From Rhizobacter sp. (GTDB lineage: Bacteria > Pseudomonadota > Gammaproteobacteria > Burkholderiales > Burkholderiaceae_C), in the NCBI GenBank assembly GCA_025359585.1, contig JANYFX010000484.1, forward strand, positions 1-21,759: a stretch of DNA of 21,759 nucleotides, in the 5' to 3' direction. Position numbers and translations under genes: made by a program. The notes below the pieces were generated by a model. That model searched no databases. It saw nothing but the letters and a program-made list of their open reading frames with translations, and was not told the origin of the DNA. Positions 6,357 to 14,444 of the stretch are shown here, piece after piece (the first letter of the stretch is position 1; each line of letters begins with the position of its first letter).

Positions 6357-7235
6357 TCAGGTTCGGCGCGGCGGCAAGGGAATGAATTCTGTCTCACCGG
6401 GCACACGCTCGAAGCGCTGCGCTTCCCAGTCGTCTTGCGCCTGAACGATGCGCTCCTTGCGGCTGGACACGAAATTCCAGACCATGAAGCGGTGGCCGAG
6501 CGGCGCCCCGCCGACCAGCACGATGCGGCCGCCACGCGGTGCGCTCAAGACCGGCTCGGCGCCGGCTTCGAGCACGACCATCGTGAACGCAGGCACCAGT
6601 TCGCCGTCGAGCTCGAAATCGTGGTCGGTGCTGTAGAGCGCACGCTCTTCGGCGGCGGCGGGAACCGTGAGCGACGCGCCCGAAGCGACCGTGAAGTTCA
6701 GATCGAGGTACAGCGTGGGCGACAAGGTGTGCACCGGCGAGCTCAGGCCGAAGGCGCTGCCGATCAATACCCGCACCAGCACGCCGTCGATCTCGCGCGC
6801 CGGGATCTCGCCACCGGGCACGTGCTGAAAACCGGGCGCGTCTTCTTCGCGCTCGGCCGGCACCGCCAGCCACAGCTGCAGACCGTGGCTGCGGCGCTCG
6901 GTGCCGAGCAGGTCTTTCGGCGTGCGCTCGGAGTGCACGATGCCACGCCCCGCCGTCATCAGGTTCACCGCGCCGGGCTCGATGCGCTGCACCACGCCGG
7001 TGGAGTCGCGGTGCATCATCGCGCCCTCGAACAGGTAGGTCACGGTCGCCAGGCCGATGTGCGGGTGCGGGCGAACGTCGTGGTTGTCGGACGGCTGCGC
7101 GGTGATCGGCCCGAAGTGGTCGAAGAACACGAAGGGGCCGACCGACTGGCGCTGCGCGGCCGGCAGCGAGCGGCGCACGACAAAACCGCCGCCGAGGTCT
7201 TTCTGGTGAGGTTTCAGGATTTCGAGTTCGCTCAT
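6357..7235 (-). CDS. Pirin family protein (metal-binding bicupin)
   Basis: Bicupin of 292 aa with the pirin metal site: His57 and His59 in R-P-H-P-H-I-G-L, His101 and Glu103 in I-V-H-S-E, at nearly the same numbers as in human pirin. Bacterial pirins bind iron, and some have quercetin 2,3-dioxygenase activity; the substrate here is unknown. The N-terminal cupin spans about 15-120 (with T-V-T-Y-L-F-E-G) and the C-terminal pirin domain about 170-280. ATG 7235 has GGAG 6-9 bases upstream on its strand. It is divergent from ychF across 164 bp and followed 3 bp later by DUF4826. Confidence 0.93.
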   Translation of the reverse strand: MSELEILKPHQKDLGGGFVVRRSLPAAQRQSVGPFVFFDHFGPITAQPSDNHDVRPHPHIGLATVTYLFEGAMMHRDSTGVVQRIEPGAVNLMTAGRGIVHSERTPKDLLGTERRSHGLQLWLAVPAEREEDAPGFQHVPGGEIPAREIDGVLVRVLIGSAFGLSSPVHTLSPTLYLDLNFTVASGASLTVPAAAEERALYSTDHDFELDGELVPAFTMVVLEAGAEPVLSAPRGGRIVLVGGAPLGHRFMVWNFVSSRKERIVQAQDDWEAQRFERVPGETEFIPLPPRRT

Positions 7236-7265
7236 GGATGGCTCCGCACAGTGGCTTCACGCCAG

Positions 7266-7286
7266 TTTAGGACGGGCGCCTAAAAT
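7266..7286 (+). promoter_or_regulatory. Possible ychF promoter: TAAAAT box within an inverted repeat
   Basis: TAAAAT at 7281-7286 resembles a -10 hexamer. It overlaps an inverted repeat TTTAGG (7266-7271) and CCTAAA (7279-7284) with a 7-nt centre, which could be an operator or chance. A -35 match is poor (TTCACG around 7256-7261). It lies between the divergent pirin and ychF genes and may serve ychF; the TSS would fall near 7293. Confidence 0.3.
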
Positions 7287-7319
7287 CCGCGCTCACTCCC
7301 GAAAAGTCGAAAGCAATCA

Positions 7320-7403
7320 ATGAACAGCCCCCACGTCGCTTCGCTCCTGCCCCCCGAGGGGGCGCCCGGCCCCTTGGGGCGGCCCGGCGGGAGCCGGACA
7401 TGA
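7320..7403 (+). CDS. Possible 27-aa leader peptide overlapping ychF
   Basis: ATG at 7320 opens a frame of 27 sense codons that ends at TGA 7401-7403, overlapping the ychF ATG (7400-7402) as ATGA. Nearly the whole frame lies in the GC-rich repeat at 7323-7396; the product would be rich in Pro, Gly and Arg (L-L-P-P-E-G-A-P-G-P-L-G). No good Shine-Dalgarno precedes it. If translated, it would couple translation to ychF. It is more likely a by-product of the repeat, but the exact overlap is notable. Confidence 0.25.
   Translation: MNSPHVASLLPPEGAPGPLGRPGGSRT
7323..7396 (+). repeat. GC-rich dispersed intergenic repeat, copy A
   Basis: A stretch of about 74 nt with hairpin-forming parts: CCCCCGAGGGG at 7351-7361, GCCCCTTGGGGC at 7369-7380, then CTTGGGGCGGCCCGGCG at 7373-7389. 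The last 17 nt recur exactly, in inverse orientation, at 18880-18896, and CCCCCGAGGGG recurs at 18908-18918. I recall similar sequences between genes in many Burkholderiales genomes. Copy A ends directly against ychF, and its GGGAG (7389-7393) is the ychF ribosome binding site. Confidence 0.7.
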
Positions 7404-8491
7404 GCCTGAAATGCGGCATCGTGGGCCTGCCCAACGTCGGCAAGTCCACCCTCTTCAATGCCCTGACCAAAGCCGGCATCGCGGCCGAGAACTACCCGTT
7501 CTGCACCATCGAGCCCAACGTGGGCATCGTCGAATTGCCCGACCCGCGGCTCGATGCACTCTCGACGATCGTCAAGCCCGAGCGCATCGTGCCGGCGATC
7601 GTCGAGTTCGTCGACATCGCCGGGCTGGTGGCCGGTGCGTCCAAAGGCGAAGGCCTGGGCAACCAGTTTCTGGCCCACATCCGCGAGACCGACGCCATCG
7701 TCAACGTGGTGCGCTGTTTCGACGACGACAACGTGATCCACGTGGCCGGCAAGGTCGATCCGATCTCCGACATCGAGGTGATCCAGACCGAGCTGTGCCT
7801 GGCCGACATGAGCACGGTCGAAAAGGGCCTGCACCGCTACAACAAGGTGGCACGCTCGGGCGACAAGGAAGCGCAGAAGATCGTCGACGTGCTGACCAAG
7901 TGCATGGCCGCGCTCGACCAGGGCAAGCCGGTGCGCACGATCGCGTTCGGCAAGGAAGAGATGCTGCTCGTGAAGCCGCTGTGCCTGATCACCGCGAAGC
8001 CGGCGATGTTCGTCGGCAACGTCGACGAGAGCGGCTTCGAGAACAACCCGTATCTCGACAAGCTTCGCGCCTACGCCGACGGCCAGGGCGCGCCGGTGGT
8101 GGCGATCTGCGCCAAGACCGAAGCCGAACTCTCGGAAATGAGCGACGACGACCGGCTGATGTTCCTCTCGGAAATGGGCCAGACCGAGCCGGGCTTGAAC
8201 CGGCTGATCCGCGCCGCCTTCAAGCTGCTCGGCCTGCAGACCTACTTCACCGCCGGCGTGAAGGAAGTGCGCGCCTGGACGATCCACGTCGGCGACACCG
8301 CGCCGCAGGCGGCCGGTGTGATCCACACCGACTTCGAGCGCGGTTTCATTCGCGCGCAGACGATCGCCTTCGACGACTTCATCAGCTTCAAGGGCGAGCA
8401 GGGCGCGAAGGACAACGGCAAGATGCGCGCCGAAGGCAAGGAATACGTGGTGAAGGACGGCGACGTGCTGAACTTCCTGTTCAACGTCTGA
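7400..8491 (+). CDS. ychF: Ribosome-associated, redox-regulated ATPase YchF (Obg-like P-loop family)
   Basis: Universally conserved Obg-family protein of 363 aa, the usual length; it binds ATP rather than GTP, associates with ribosomes and in E. coli dampens the oxidative stress response. The P-loop G-L-P-N-V-G-K-S is at 9-16, the G3 motif D-I-A-G-L at 72-76, and the altered G4 motif N-V-D-E at 207-210, which explains ATP preference. The C-terminal TGS domain runs from about 280 to the end (F-I-R-A-Q-T-I-A-F-D-D-F through G-D-V-L-N-F-L-F-N-V). ATG 7400 has GGGAG 6 bases upstream, at the edge of a repeat. In many bacteria ychF follows pth; here it follows a divergent pirin. The amidase gene starts 29 bp downstream. 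Confidence 0.98.
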   Translation: MSLKCGIVGLPNVGKSTLFNALTKAGIAAENYPFCTIEPNVGIVELPDPRLDALSTIVKPERIVPAIVEFVDIAGLVAGASKGEGLGNQFLAHIRETDAIVNVVRCFDDDNVIHVAGKVDPISDIEVIQTELCLADMSTVEKGLHRYNKVARSGDKEAQKIVDVLTKCMAALDQGKPVRTIAFGKEEMLLVKPLCLITAKPAMFVGNVDESGFENNPYLDKLRAYADGQGAPVVAICAKTEAELSEMSDDDRLMFLSEMGQTEPGLNRLIRAAFKLLGLQTYFTAGVKEVRAWTIHVGDTAPQAAGVIHTDFERGFIRAQTIAFDDFISFKGEQGAKDNGKMRAEGKEYVVKDGDVLNFLFNV

Positions 8492-8520
8492 GCGGCAAAC
8501 GCCCGCAACGGGAGACTTCG

Positions 8521-9981
8521 ATGACCGAGCTCGCGTTTCAATCGGCGTCGAGGCTCGCTGCGGCGATCCGCGGCAAGGACATCAGCAGCCGCGAGCTGCT
8601 GGCGCTGTACCTGCAGCGCGTCGAGCGCTTTAACCCGCAGATCAACGCGATCGTCACGCTCGACGCCGAGCGCGCATTCGAACGCGCCGATGCGGCCGAC
8701 GCGGCGCTCGCGCGCGGCGAGTCCTGGGGCGCGCTGCACGGCGTCCCGATCACGATCAAGGATTCGTTCGAGACCGCCGGGCTGCGCACCACCTCGGGCG
8801 CAGCGGCGCTGGCCGGTCACGTTCCGAAGGCCGATGCAACCGCGGTGCAGCGGCTCGTCGCGGCCGGCGCGGTCGTGTTCGGCAAAACCAACCTGCCGAC
8901 CTTCGCGATGGACCTGCAGTCGTACAACCCGCTCTTCGGCGTCACCAACAACCCGTGGGATCTGGCGCGCACACCAGGCGGCTCGTCAGGCGGCGCTGCG
9001 GCCGCGCTGGCGGCCGGCCTCACCGGGCTGGAACTCGGCAGCGACATCGGCGGTTCGATCCGCAGCCCGGCACACTTCTGCGGCATCTACGGCCACAAAC
9101 CGAGTTACGGGATCGTGCCGCTGCAAGGCCACATTCCCGGGCCGCCGGGTTGCCTCTCGGAGCCCGACATCAGCGTGGCCGGGCCGATGGCGCGCAGCGC
9201 AGACGACCTGGCCCTCGCGCTCGACCTGCTCGCCGGGCCGTCGGCCGAGCGAGCCACCGCGTGGCGGCTGCAACTGCCACCGCCCCGCCACGAATCGCTG
9301 CGCGGCTTTCGTGTGGCGGCCTGGCTCGACGACCCGGCCTGCGCTGTCGACAGCGAGGTGCTCGCACGCCACCAGATGCTCGTGCGCGCACTGCGCGAAG
9401 CAGGCGCGGTGGTGAACGAGCAGGCCCGCCCTGACATCGGCTTCGCCGAAGCGCGCGACCTGTACCTGCAGCTGCTTTACGCCACCACCTCGCCCGGCTT
9501 GCCCCGCGATCAGTGGCTCGGCCTGGCGCTGGCCGCCGACCGCCTTCCGCCCGGTACCGACGACACGAAGAGCCTGTTCATGCGCAGCGCCACGCTGCGC
9601 CACCGCGACTGGCTCGGCGTGCACGAGCGGCGCGAACGTGTGCGCGCCGCCTGGGCCCGCTTCTTCACCGACCACGACGTGCTGCTGTGCCCGGCCACAC
9701 CGACGGCGGCGATCGCGCACGACCACAGCGAACCGATGGAGCAACGCATGATCCAGGTCAACGGCAGCGCGCGGCCCTACACCGAACAGCTCGACTGGGC
9801 CGGCCTGATCGGCATGGCGCTGCTGCCGTCGACGGTCGCCCCGGCCGGGCGCACCGCTGCCGGGCTGCCGGTCGGTGTGCAGATCGTGGGGCCGTACCTC
9901 GAGGACCGCACGACGATCCGGTTCGCGCAGCTGCTGGCCGAAGCGGCCGGCGGTTTCGAGCCTCCGCCGGGTTGGCACTGA
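8521..9981 (+). CDS. Amidase-signature family hydrolase
   Basis: Enzyme of 486 aa that should hydrolyse an amide bond through the Ser-cisSer-Lys triad. The catalytic lysine is Lys80 (T-I-K-D-S-F), the cis-serine Ser155 in G-G-S-S-G-G, and the nucleophile Ser179 in G-S-D-I-G-G-S-I-R. The 24-residue gap between the two serines is that of the family. The glycine-rich signature spans about 150-185. It is not likely to be GatA: no gatB or gatC is nearby and the C-terminal half differs from GatA as I know it. No signal peptide, so cytoplasmic. ATG 8521 has GGGAG at 8510-8514. It lies 29 bp after ychF and may be co-transcribed. The substrate cannot be predicted. Confidence 0.93.
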   Translation: MTELAFQSASRLAAAIRGKDISSRELLALYLQRVERFNPQINAIVTLDAERAFERADAADAALARGESWGALHGVPITIKDSFETAGLRTTSGAAALAGHVPKADATAVQRLVAAGAVVFGKTNLPTFAMDLQSYNPLFGVTNNPWDLARTPGGSSGGAAAALAAGLTGLELGSDIGGSIRSPAHFCGIYGHKPSYGIVPLQGHIPGPPGCLSEPDISVAGPMARSADDLALALDLLAGPSAERATAWRLQLPPPRHESLRGFRVAAWLDDPACAVDSEVLARHQMLVRALREAGAVVNEQARPDIGFAEARDLYLQLLYATTSPGLPRDQWLGLALAADRLPPGTDDTKSLFMRSATLRHRDWLGVHERRERVRAAWARFFTDHDVLLCPATPTAAIAHDHSEPMEQRMIQVNGSARPYTEQLDWAGLIGMALLPSTVAPAGRTAAGLPVGVQIVGPYLEDRTTIRFAQLLAEAAGGFEPPPGWH

Positions 9982-10089
9982 ACGGCCACCTGTCGGATGC
10001 CGCAGCCGAAACGCGCGTCGGCCTGTTAGGCTCGTCGCCTTCCTGATCGCCGACCGGCGGCGCAGCCCGACACGCACCCTCCTTCGCGC

Positions 10090-13000
10090 TTGGTCACCCG
10101 AAAGCTCCACACCCTGCACTGGACCCTGGCGTCCCTGCTGACCGCGCTCGCGTACATGCTCGCGGGCAAGGCGGCGCTGCTGCTCGCGGTGCCGCCGGGG
10201 TTTGCGTCGCCCTTGTACCCGGCCGCCGGTGTGGCGCTCGGCGCGCTGCTGATCTTCGGCCGGCGTGCGCTGCCAGGCATCGCGTTTGGCGCGCTGGTCG
10301 TGAACCTGTCGGTTCGTGGCAGCCTGCAGGGCCTGACGGCCGCCACGCTGCTGATGCCGTCCGTCATCGCCGTCGGGGCCACCCTGCAGGCCTGGGTGGG
10401 CGACGCACTCATCCGACGTTTCGTGCGCCAGCCGCTCGAACTCGCCGAGCCACGCGAGGTGCTGTGGTTCCTGGGTGCCAGCATCGCGTCGTGCCTGGTG
10501 AGCCCGACGGTGGCCAACCTCGCACTCTGGCTGTCGGGCACGCTGCCCGCTGCCGCCGTGCCCTTCAGCGCCGCCACCTGGTGGGTCGGCGACGTGCTGG
10601 GCGTGCTCATCGCCACACCGATCCTGCTCACGCTGTTCGGCCGGCCGCGCGCCGCCTGGCCCCCCCGGCGCCTGAGCGTGGGCCTGTCGCTCGGGCTGGT
10701 GACGGCGCTGCTGACGCTGGGCATCCTTCAAGTGGCGAAGTGGAACAACGAACGCGTGCGCTCGGCGTTCGAACGCGACGCGACTGGCGCATTCGCGGCG
10801 ATGCGCGCCCAGTTGCACGAACCGATGCAGGCGCTCGAAGCGCTGCACAGTGTTTTCGTCGCCTCCGAAGACGTGTCTCCCGACGAAATGCGATTGGCCA
10901 CGCGCCACTGGTTGGCACCCGGCGTACTGCAGGCGATGGGCTGGAGCGAGCGCCTGCGCCGCGAGGACGTTCCGGCCTTCGAAGCACGGGTTCGTGCCGA
11001 GGGCGTCAAGGGCTTCACCGTCTTCGATCGCACCGACGCCGGCGAGCAACGTGCACCGGGCAACGACTTGATCGTGATCCACTACATCGAGCCGCCAGCC
11101 GGCAACGCCACAGCGCTCGGGGTGAACGTGATGTCGATCCCGGCCGCACGGGCCGCTGTCGAGAAGGCGCGCGCCACCGGGCAACCCGCGGCCACGGCGG
11201 GTTTCAGGTTGACGCAGCAGCCGGCGGGCGAGAACCAGACCGGCATCGTGATCTACCAGGCGCTCTACGAGCCGCGCTCACCCGAAGCACAACGCGCCAA
11301 TGCGCTGCGCGGCGTGGTGTTCGTGACCCTGCGCATGGACGACCAGCTGACCGCCCTGTTGCCGGTGGTTCCGGCCTATCTCAACCTCTGCATCGTCGAC
11401 GCCAGCGCCGGCCAGGCCCGCAGGCGCCTGGCCGGCCCCGCGGGCTGCGAGCGGATCGCTCCGGCGTTGCTCGATGTGCGCCCTCTGGCTTACGCAGGCC
11501 GCGACTGGGAGTTGCGTGTCTACGCCGACCCAGGCACCCTGCCCGACGCGCACAACGCCGACGTGTGGCTGTTCGCGCTCGTCGGGCTGTTGTCCACGAC
11601 CATGCTGGTCGGCTTTTTGCTGACGCTGACCGGACGCGCACTGCGCGTCGAAACCGCCGTGCGCGAACGCACCGCGGCCCTGCAGTCCGAAATGCGCGAC
11701 CGCGAAGGTGCCGAAGCGGCGTTGCGCGAAAGCGAGCAGCGCTTTCGCAACATCCTGAACAACGTGCCGATCGGTGTGGTCTACACCGACCTGAACGGCC
11801 AGATCATTCAGGCCAACCCGCGCTTTTGCGAACTCACCGGCTACAACGAGGACGAGCTGCTGGCGCTGCGCCCGCCCGACTACACCTTCCCTGAAGACCT
11901 GGCGCAAGACGCCGGCGTGACGGCGCAGTTGGTGCGCGGCGAGATCCCGATGGAGCGCAGGAACAAGCGCTACATCGCGAAGACCGGCGGCACGGTGTGG
12001 GTGCAGGCGAGCGTGTCGCTGCTGCGCGACGCGCAGGGCCGGCCGCTGCACATCGTCGGCGTGGCCGAGGACATCACCGAACACTTGAAGCTCGAAGAGG
12101 CCGAGCGAGCGCGCGAAGCGGCCGAGGCCTCGAACCGCGCAAAGAGCGAGTTCCTGTCGCGCATGAGCCATGAGCTGCGCACGCCGCTCAACGCGATGCT
12201 GGGTTTTGCGCAATTGCTCGAACTCGACCAGCGCCAGCCGCTGAGCGCCAGCCAGCAGCCCTGGGTGAGCCAGATCCAGCAGGCCGGCTGGCACCTGCTG
12301 GAGATGATCAACGACGTGCTCGACCTGTCGCGCATCGAGTCGGGCAACCTCCGCCTGCACACCGAAACGCTGAACCTCGGCGAGCTGCTGGCGGCGAGCG
12401 TCGCGATGGTCGAAGGCGACGCGAAGCAGCGCCGCATCCTGATCATCCAGGAACTGGGCGTTGGCACGGCCACCGTGCTGGGCGACTCGACACGCGTGAA
12501 GCAGATCCTGACCAACCTGCTGAGCAACGCGGTGAAGTACAACGCCGACGCCGGCCGCATCCACATAGCGAGCCGCGTCGCTACGCCGGACACGGTGGAA
12601 ATCGCGGTCACCGACACTGGCCTGGGCATGACGCCGCAGCAGCTGGCCGAACTCTTCCAGCCCTTCAACCGGCTCGGCCGCGAACGCTCGGCACAACAGG
12701 GCACCGGCATCGGCCTGGTCATCAGCCAGCGCCTGGCCGAGCTGATGGGCGGCTCGTTGAAGGCGCGCAGCATCGCCGGCAAGGGCTCGTCGTTCATGCT
12801 CACGCTGCCGAGTTCGGCGGACCCCGACACCGTGCGCTCGGAGTTCGAAAACACCCCGCTGCCAGCGGCCGAATACCACCGCCGCGTCGTGCATTACGTC
12901 GAAGACAACGAGACCAACGTCGAGGTGATGCGCGGCATCCTCGCGCAGCGCTCGCAGGTGCAGCTCGAAGTGTCAATCGACGGCCGCAGCGGGCTTGCCG

Positions 13001-13266
13001 CGATCCGCGCGCACCGACCCGACCTGATCCTGCTCGACATGCACCTGCCCGACATCGGCGGCATGGAGCTGCTGCGCGAACTCAAAGCCGACGCACGGAC
13101 CACGTCCATCCCCGTGGTGGTGGTTTCGGCCGATGCGCTGGCGCAGCAGATCGAGGCTGCCTTCCAGGCCGGCTGCTCGCACTACCTGACCAAACCGGTC
13201 AGCGTGAGCGAGCTGCTGGCGGTGGTGGACGACGCGCTGGAGCGCATCGATACACGCTTCGGCTGA
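10090..13266 (+). CDS. Hybrid sensor histidine kinase: MASE1-CHASE-PAS-HisKA-HATPase-REC
   Basis: Membrane-bound hybrid kinase of 1058 aa. Residues about 10-220 are a MASE1-type sensor with about eight membrane helices. Residues about 225-490 form a periplasmic domain that fits CHASE (E-A-L-H-S-V-F-V-A-S, G-W-S-E-R-L, G-F-T-V-F-D). A helix at about 491-513 returns to the cytoplasm. A PAS/PAC domain (548-664) and short coiled coil follow. HisKA has the phospho-acceptor His694 (M-S-H-E-L-R-T-P-L-N); the ATPase domain has Asn813 (N box) and Asp842 (D-T-G-L-G-M). The C-terminal receiver has Glu938/Asp939, phospho-acceptor Asp983 and Lys1035. No output domain is attached and no separate response regulator is nearby, so its target is unknown. 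The TTG start lacks a visible Shine-Dalgarno; the next in-frame ATG is at about codon 23, inside the first helix. Confidence 0.9.
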   Translation: MVTRKLHTLHWTLASLLTALAYMLAGKAALLLAVPPGFASPLYPAAGVALGALLIFGRRALPGIAFGALVVNLSVRGSLQGLTAATLLMPSVIAVGATLQAWVGDALIRRFVRQPLELAEPREVLWFLGASIASCLVSPTVANLALWLSGTLPAAAVPFSAATWWVGDVLGVLIATPILLTLFGRPRAAWPPRRLSVGLSLGLVTALLTLGILQVAKWNNERVRSAFERDATGAFAAMRAQLHEPMQALEALHSVFVASEDVSPDEMRLATRHWLAPGVLQAMGWSERLRREDVPAFEARVRAEGVKGFTVFDRTDAGEQRAPGNDLIVIHYIEPPAGNATALGVNVMSIPAARAAVEKARATGQPAATAGFRLTQQPAGENQTGIVIYQALYEPRSPEAQRANALRGVVFVTLRMDDQLTALLPVVPAYLNLCIVDASAGQARRRLAGPAGCERIAPALLDVRPLAYAGRDWELRVYADPGTLPDAHNADVWLFALVGLLSTTMLVGFLLTLTGRALRVETAVRERTAALQSEMRDREGAEAALRESEQRFRNILNNVPIGVVYTDLNGQIIQANPRFCELTGYNEDELLALRPPDYTFPEDLAQDAGVTAQLVRGEIPMERRNKRYIAKTGGTVWVQASVSLLRDAQGRPLHIVGVAEDITEHLKLEEAERAREAAEASNRAKSEFLSRMSHELRTPLNAMLGFAQLLELDQRQPLSASQQPWVSQIQQAGWHLLEMINDVLDLSRIESGNLRLHTETLNLGELLAASVAMVEGDAKQRRILIIQELGVGTATVLGDSTRVKQILTNLLSNAVKYNADAGRIHIASRVATPDTVEIAVTDTGLGMTPQQLAELFQPFNRLGRERSAQQGTGIGLVISQRLAELMGGSLKARSIAGKGSSFMLTLPSSADPDTVRSEFENTPLPAAEYHRRVVHYVEDNETNVEVMRGILAQRSQVQLEVSIDGRSGLAAIRAHRPDLILLDMHLPDIGGMELLRELKADARTTSIPVVVVSADALAQQIEAAFQAGCSHYLTKPVSVSELLAVVDDALERIDTRFG

Positions 13267-13303
13267 ACTCCGTCCGACGGTTGAGCGCCCGGAATTGTTA
13301 GTA

Positions 13304-13333
13304 CTTGCAAACCCGCAAGGCTATACCCTATAT
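13304..13333 (+). promoter_or_regulatory. Candidate rpoH promoter, sigma-32-like
   Basis: CTTGCA (13304-13309) and CCCTATAT (13326-13333), 16 nt apart, match the sigma-32 consensus CTTGAA...CCCCATnT at 5 of 6 and 6 of 7 specified positions. The same stretch can be read as a sigma-70 promoter (TTGCAA at 13305-13310, CTATAT at 13328-13333, 17 nt spacing). This AT-rich region differs sharply from the surrounding DNA, as expected for a promoter of a regulated gene. CTTGC/GCAAG (13304-13319) also form a short inverted repeat. Confidence 0.45.
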
Positions 13334-13381
13334 CACCCATGATGAGTTTCTCAACGCTATCAGGGTAATCGTCAATGCCGA

Positions 13382-13408
13382 TCAGCACTCCGCACGGTCG
13401 AGTGCTAA
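13382..13408. promoter_or_regulatory. CIRCE operator (HrcA binding site) upstream of rpoH
   Basis: TCAGCACTC (13382-13390), a 9-nt spacer, then GAGTGCTAA (13400-13408). The consensus CIRCE is TTAGCACTC-N9-GAGTGCTAA, so 17 of 18 arm positions match and the spacer is exactly right. It ends 27 nt before the rpoH start codon and about 17 nt before its Shine-Dalgarno. HrcA bound here would repress rpoH until heat inactivates it. hrcA itself is not in the window. Confidence 0.9.
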
Positions 13409-13435
13409 TATTTGCGGAACCCAAAGGAGATCAGC

Positions 13436-14374
<939 letters not shown>

Positions 14375-14393
14375 AGAACGCCTCGCGCTGACG

Positions 14394-14424
14394 AAAAAGC
14401 GGCCCTGCGGGGCCGCTTTTTTTT
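14394..14424. terminator. Bidirectional intrinsic terminator between rpoH and sco
   Basis: GCGGCCC (14399-14405), a 4-nt loop, GGGCCGC (14410-14416), then eight T's (14417-14424), preceded by five A's (14394-14398). It ends rpoH transcription on the + strand and, with U's from the A run, the sco transcript on the - strand, whose stop codon is at 14445. Confidence 0.93.
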
Positions 14425-14444
14425 CACCCACCGCCCTTGATAGC

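Noticed and set aside
5784..7283. 499-codon open frame on the + strand opposite the pirin and DUF4826 genes
   Set aside because: It is antisense to genes with clear metal-site and family motifs, and its own translation has no recognisable domain.
7411..8520. In-frame upstream extension of the amidase through ychF
   Set aside because: The extension is an out-of-frame reading of ychF rich in Arg; the amidase ATG at 8521 has its own Shine-Dalgarno and the protein then has normal length.
9982..10089. 108-bp gap before the hybrid kinase, searched for a promoter or terminator
   Set aside because: No convincing -10/-35 pair, hairpin with T tract, or Shine-Dalgarno is visible; nothing can be called.
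8986..11184. 732-codon open frame on the minus strand across the amidase and kinase genes
   Set aside because: It is antisense to two well-supported genes, is full of Arg, Gly, Gln and Ala without any motif, and is typical of codon-position bias in GC-rich DNA.
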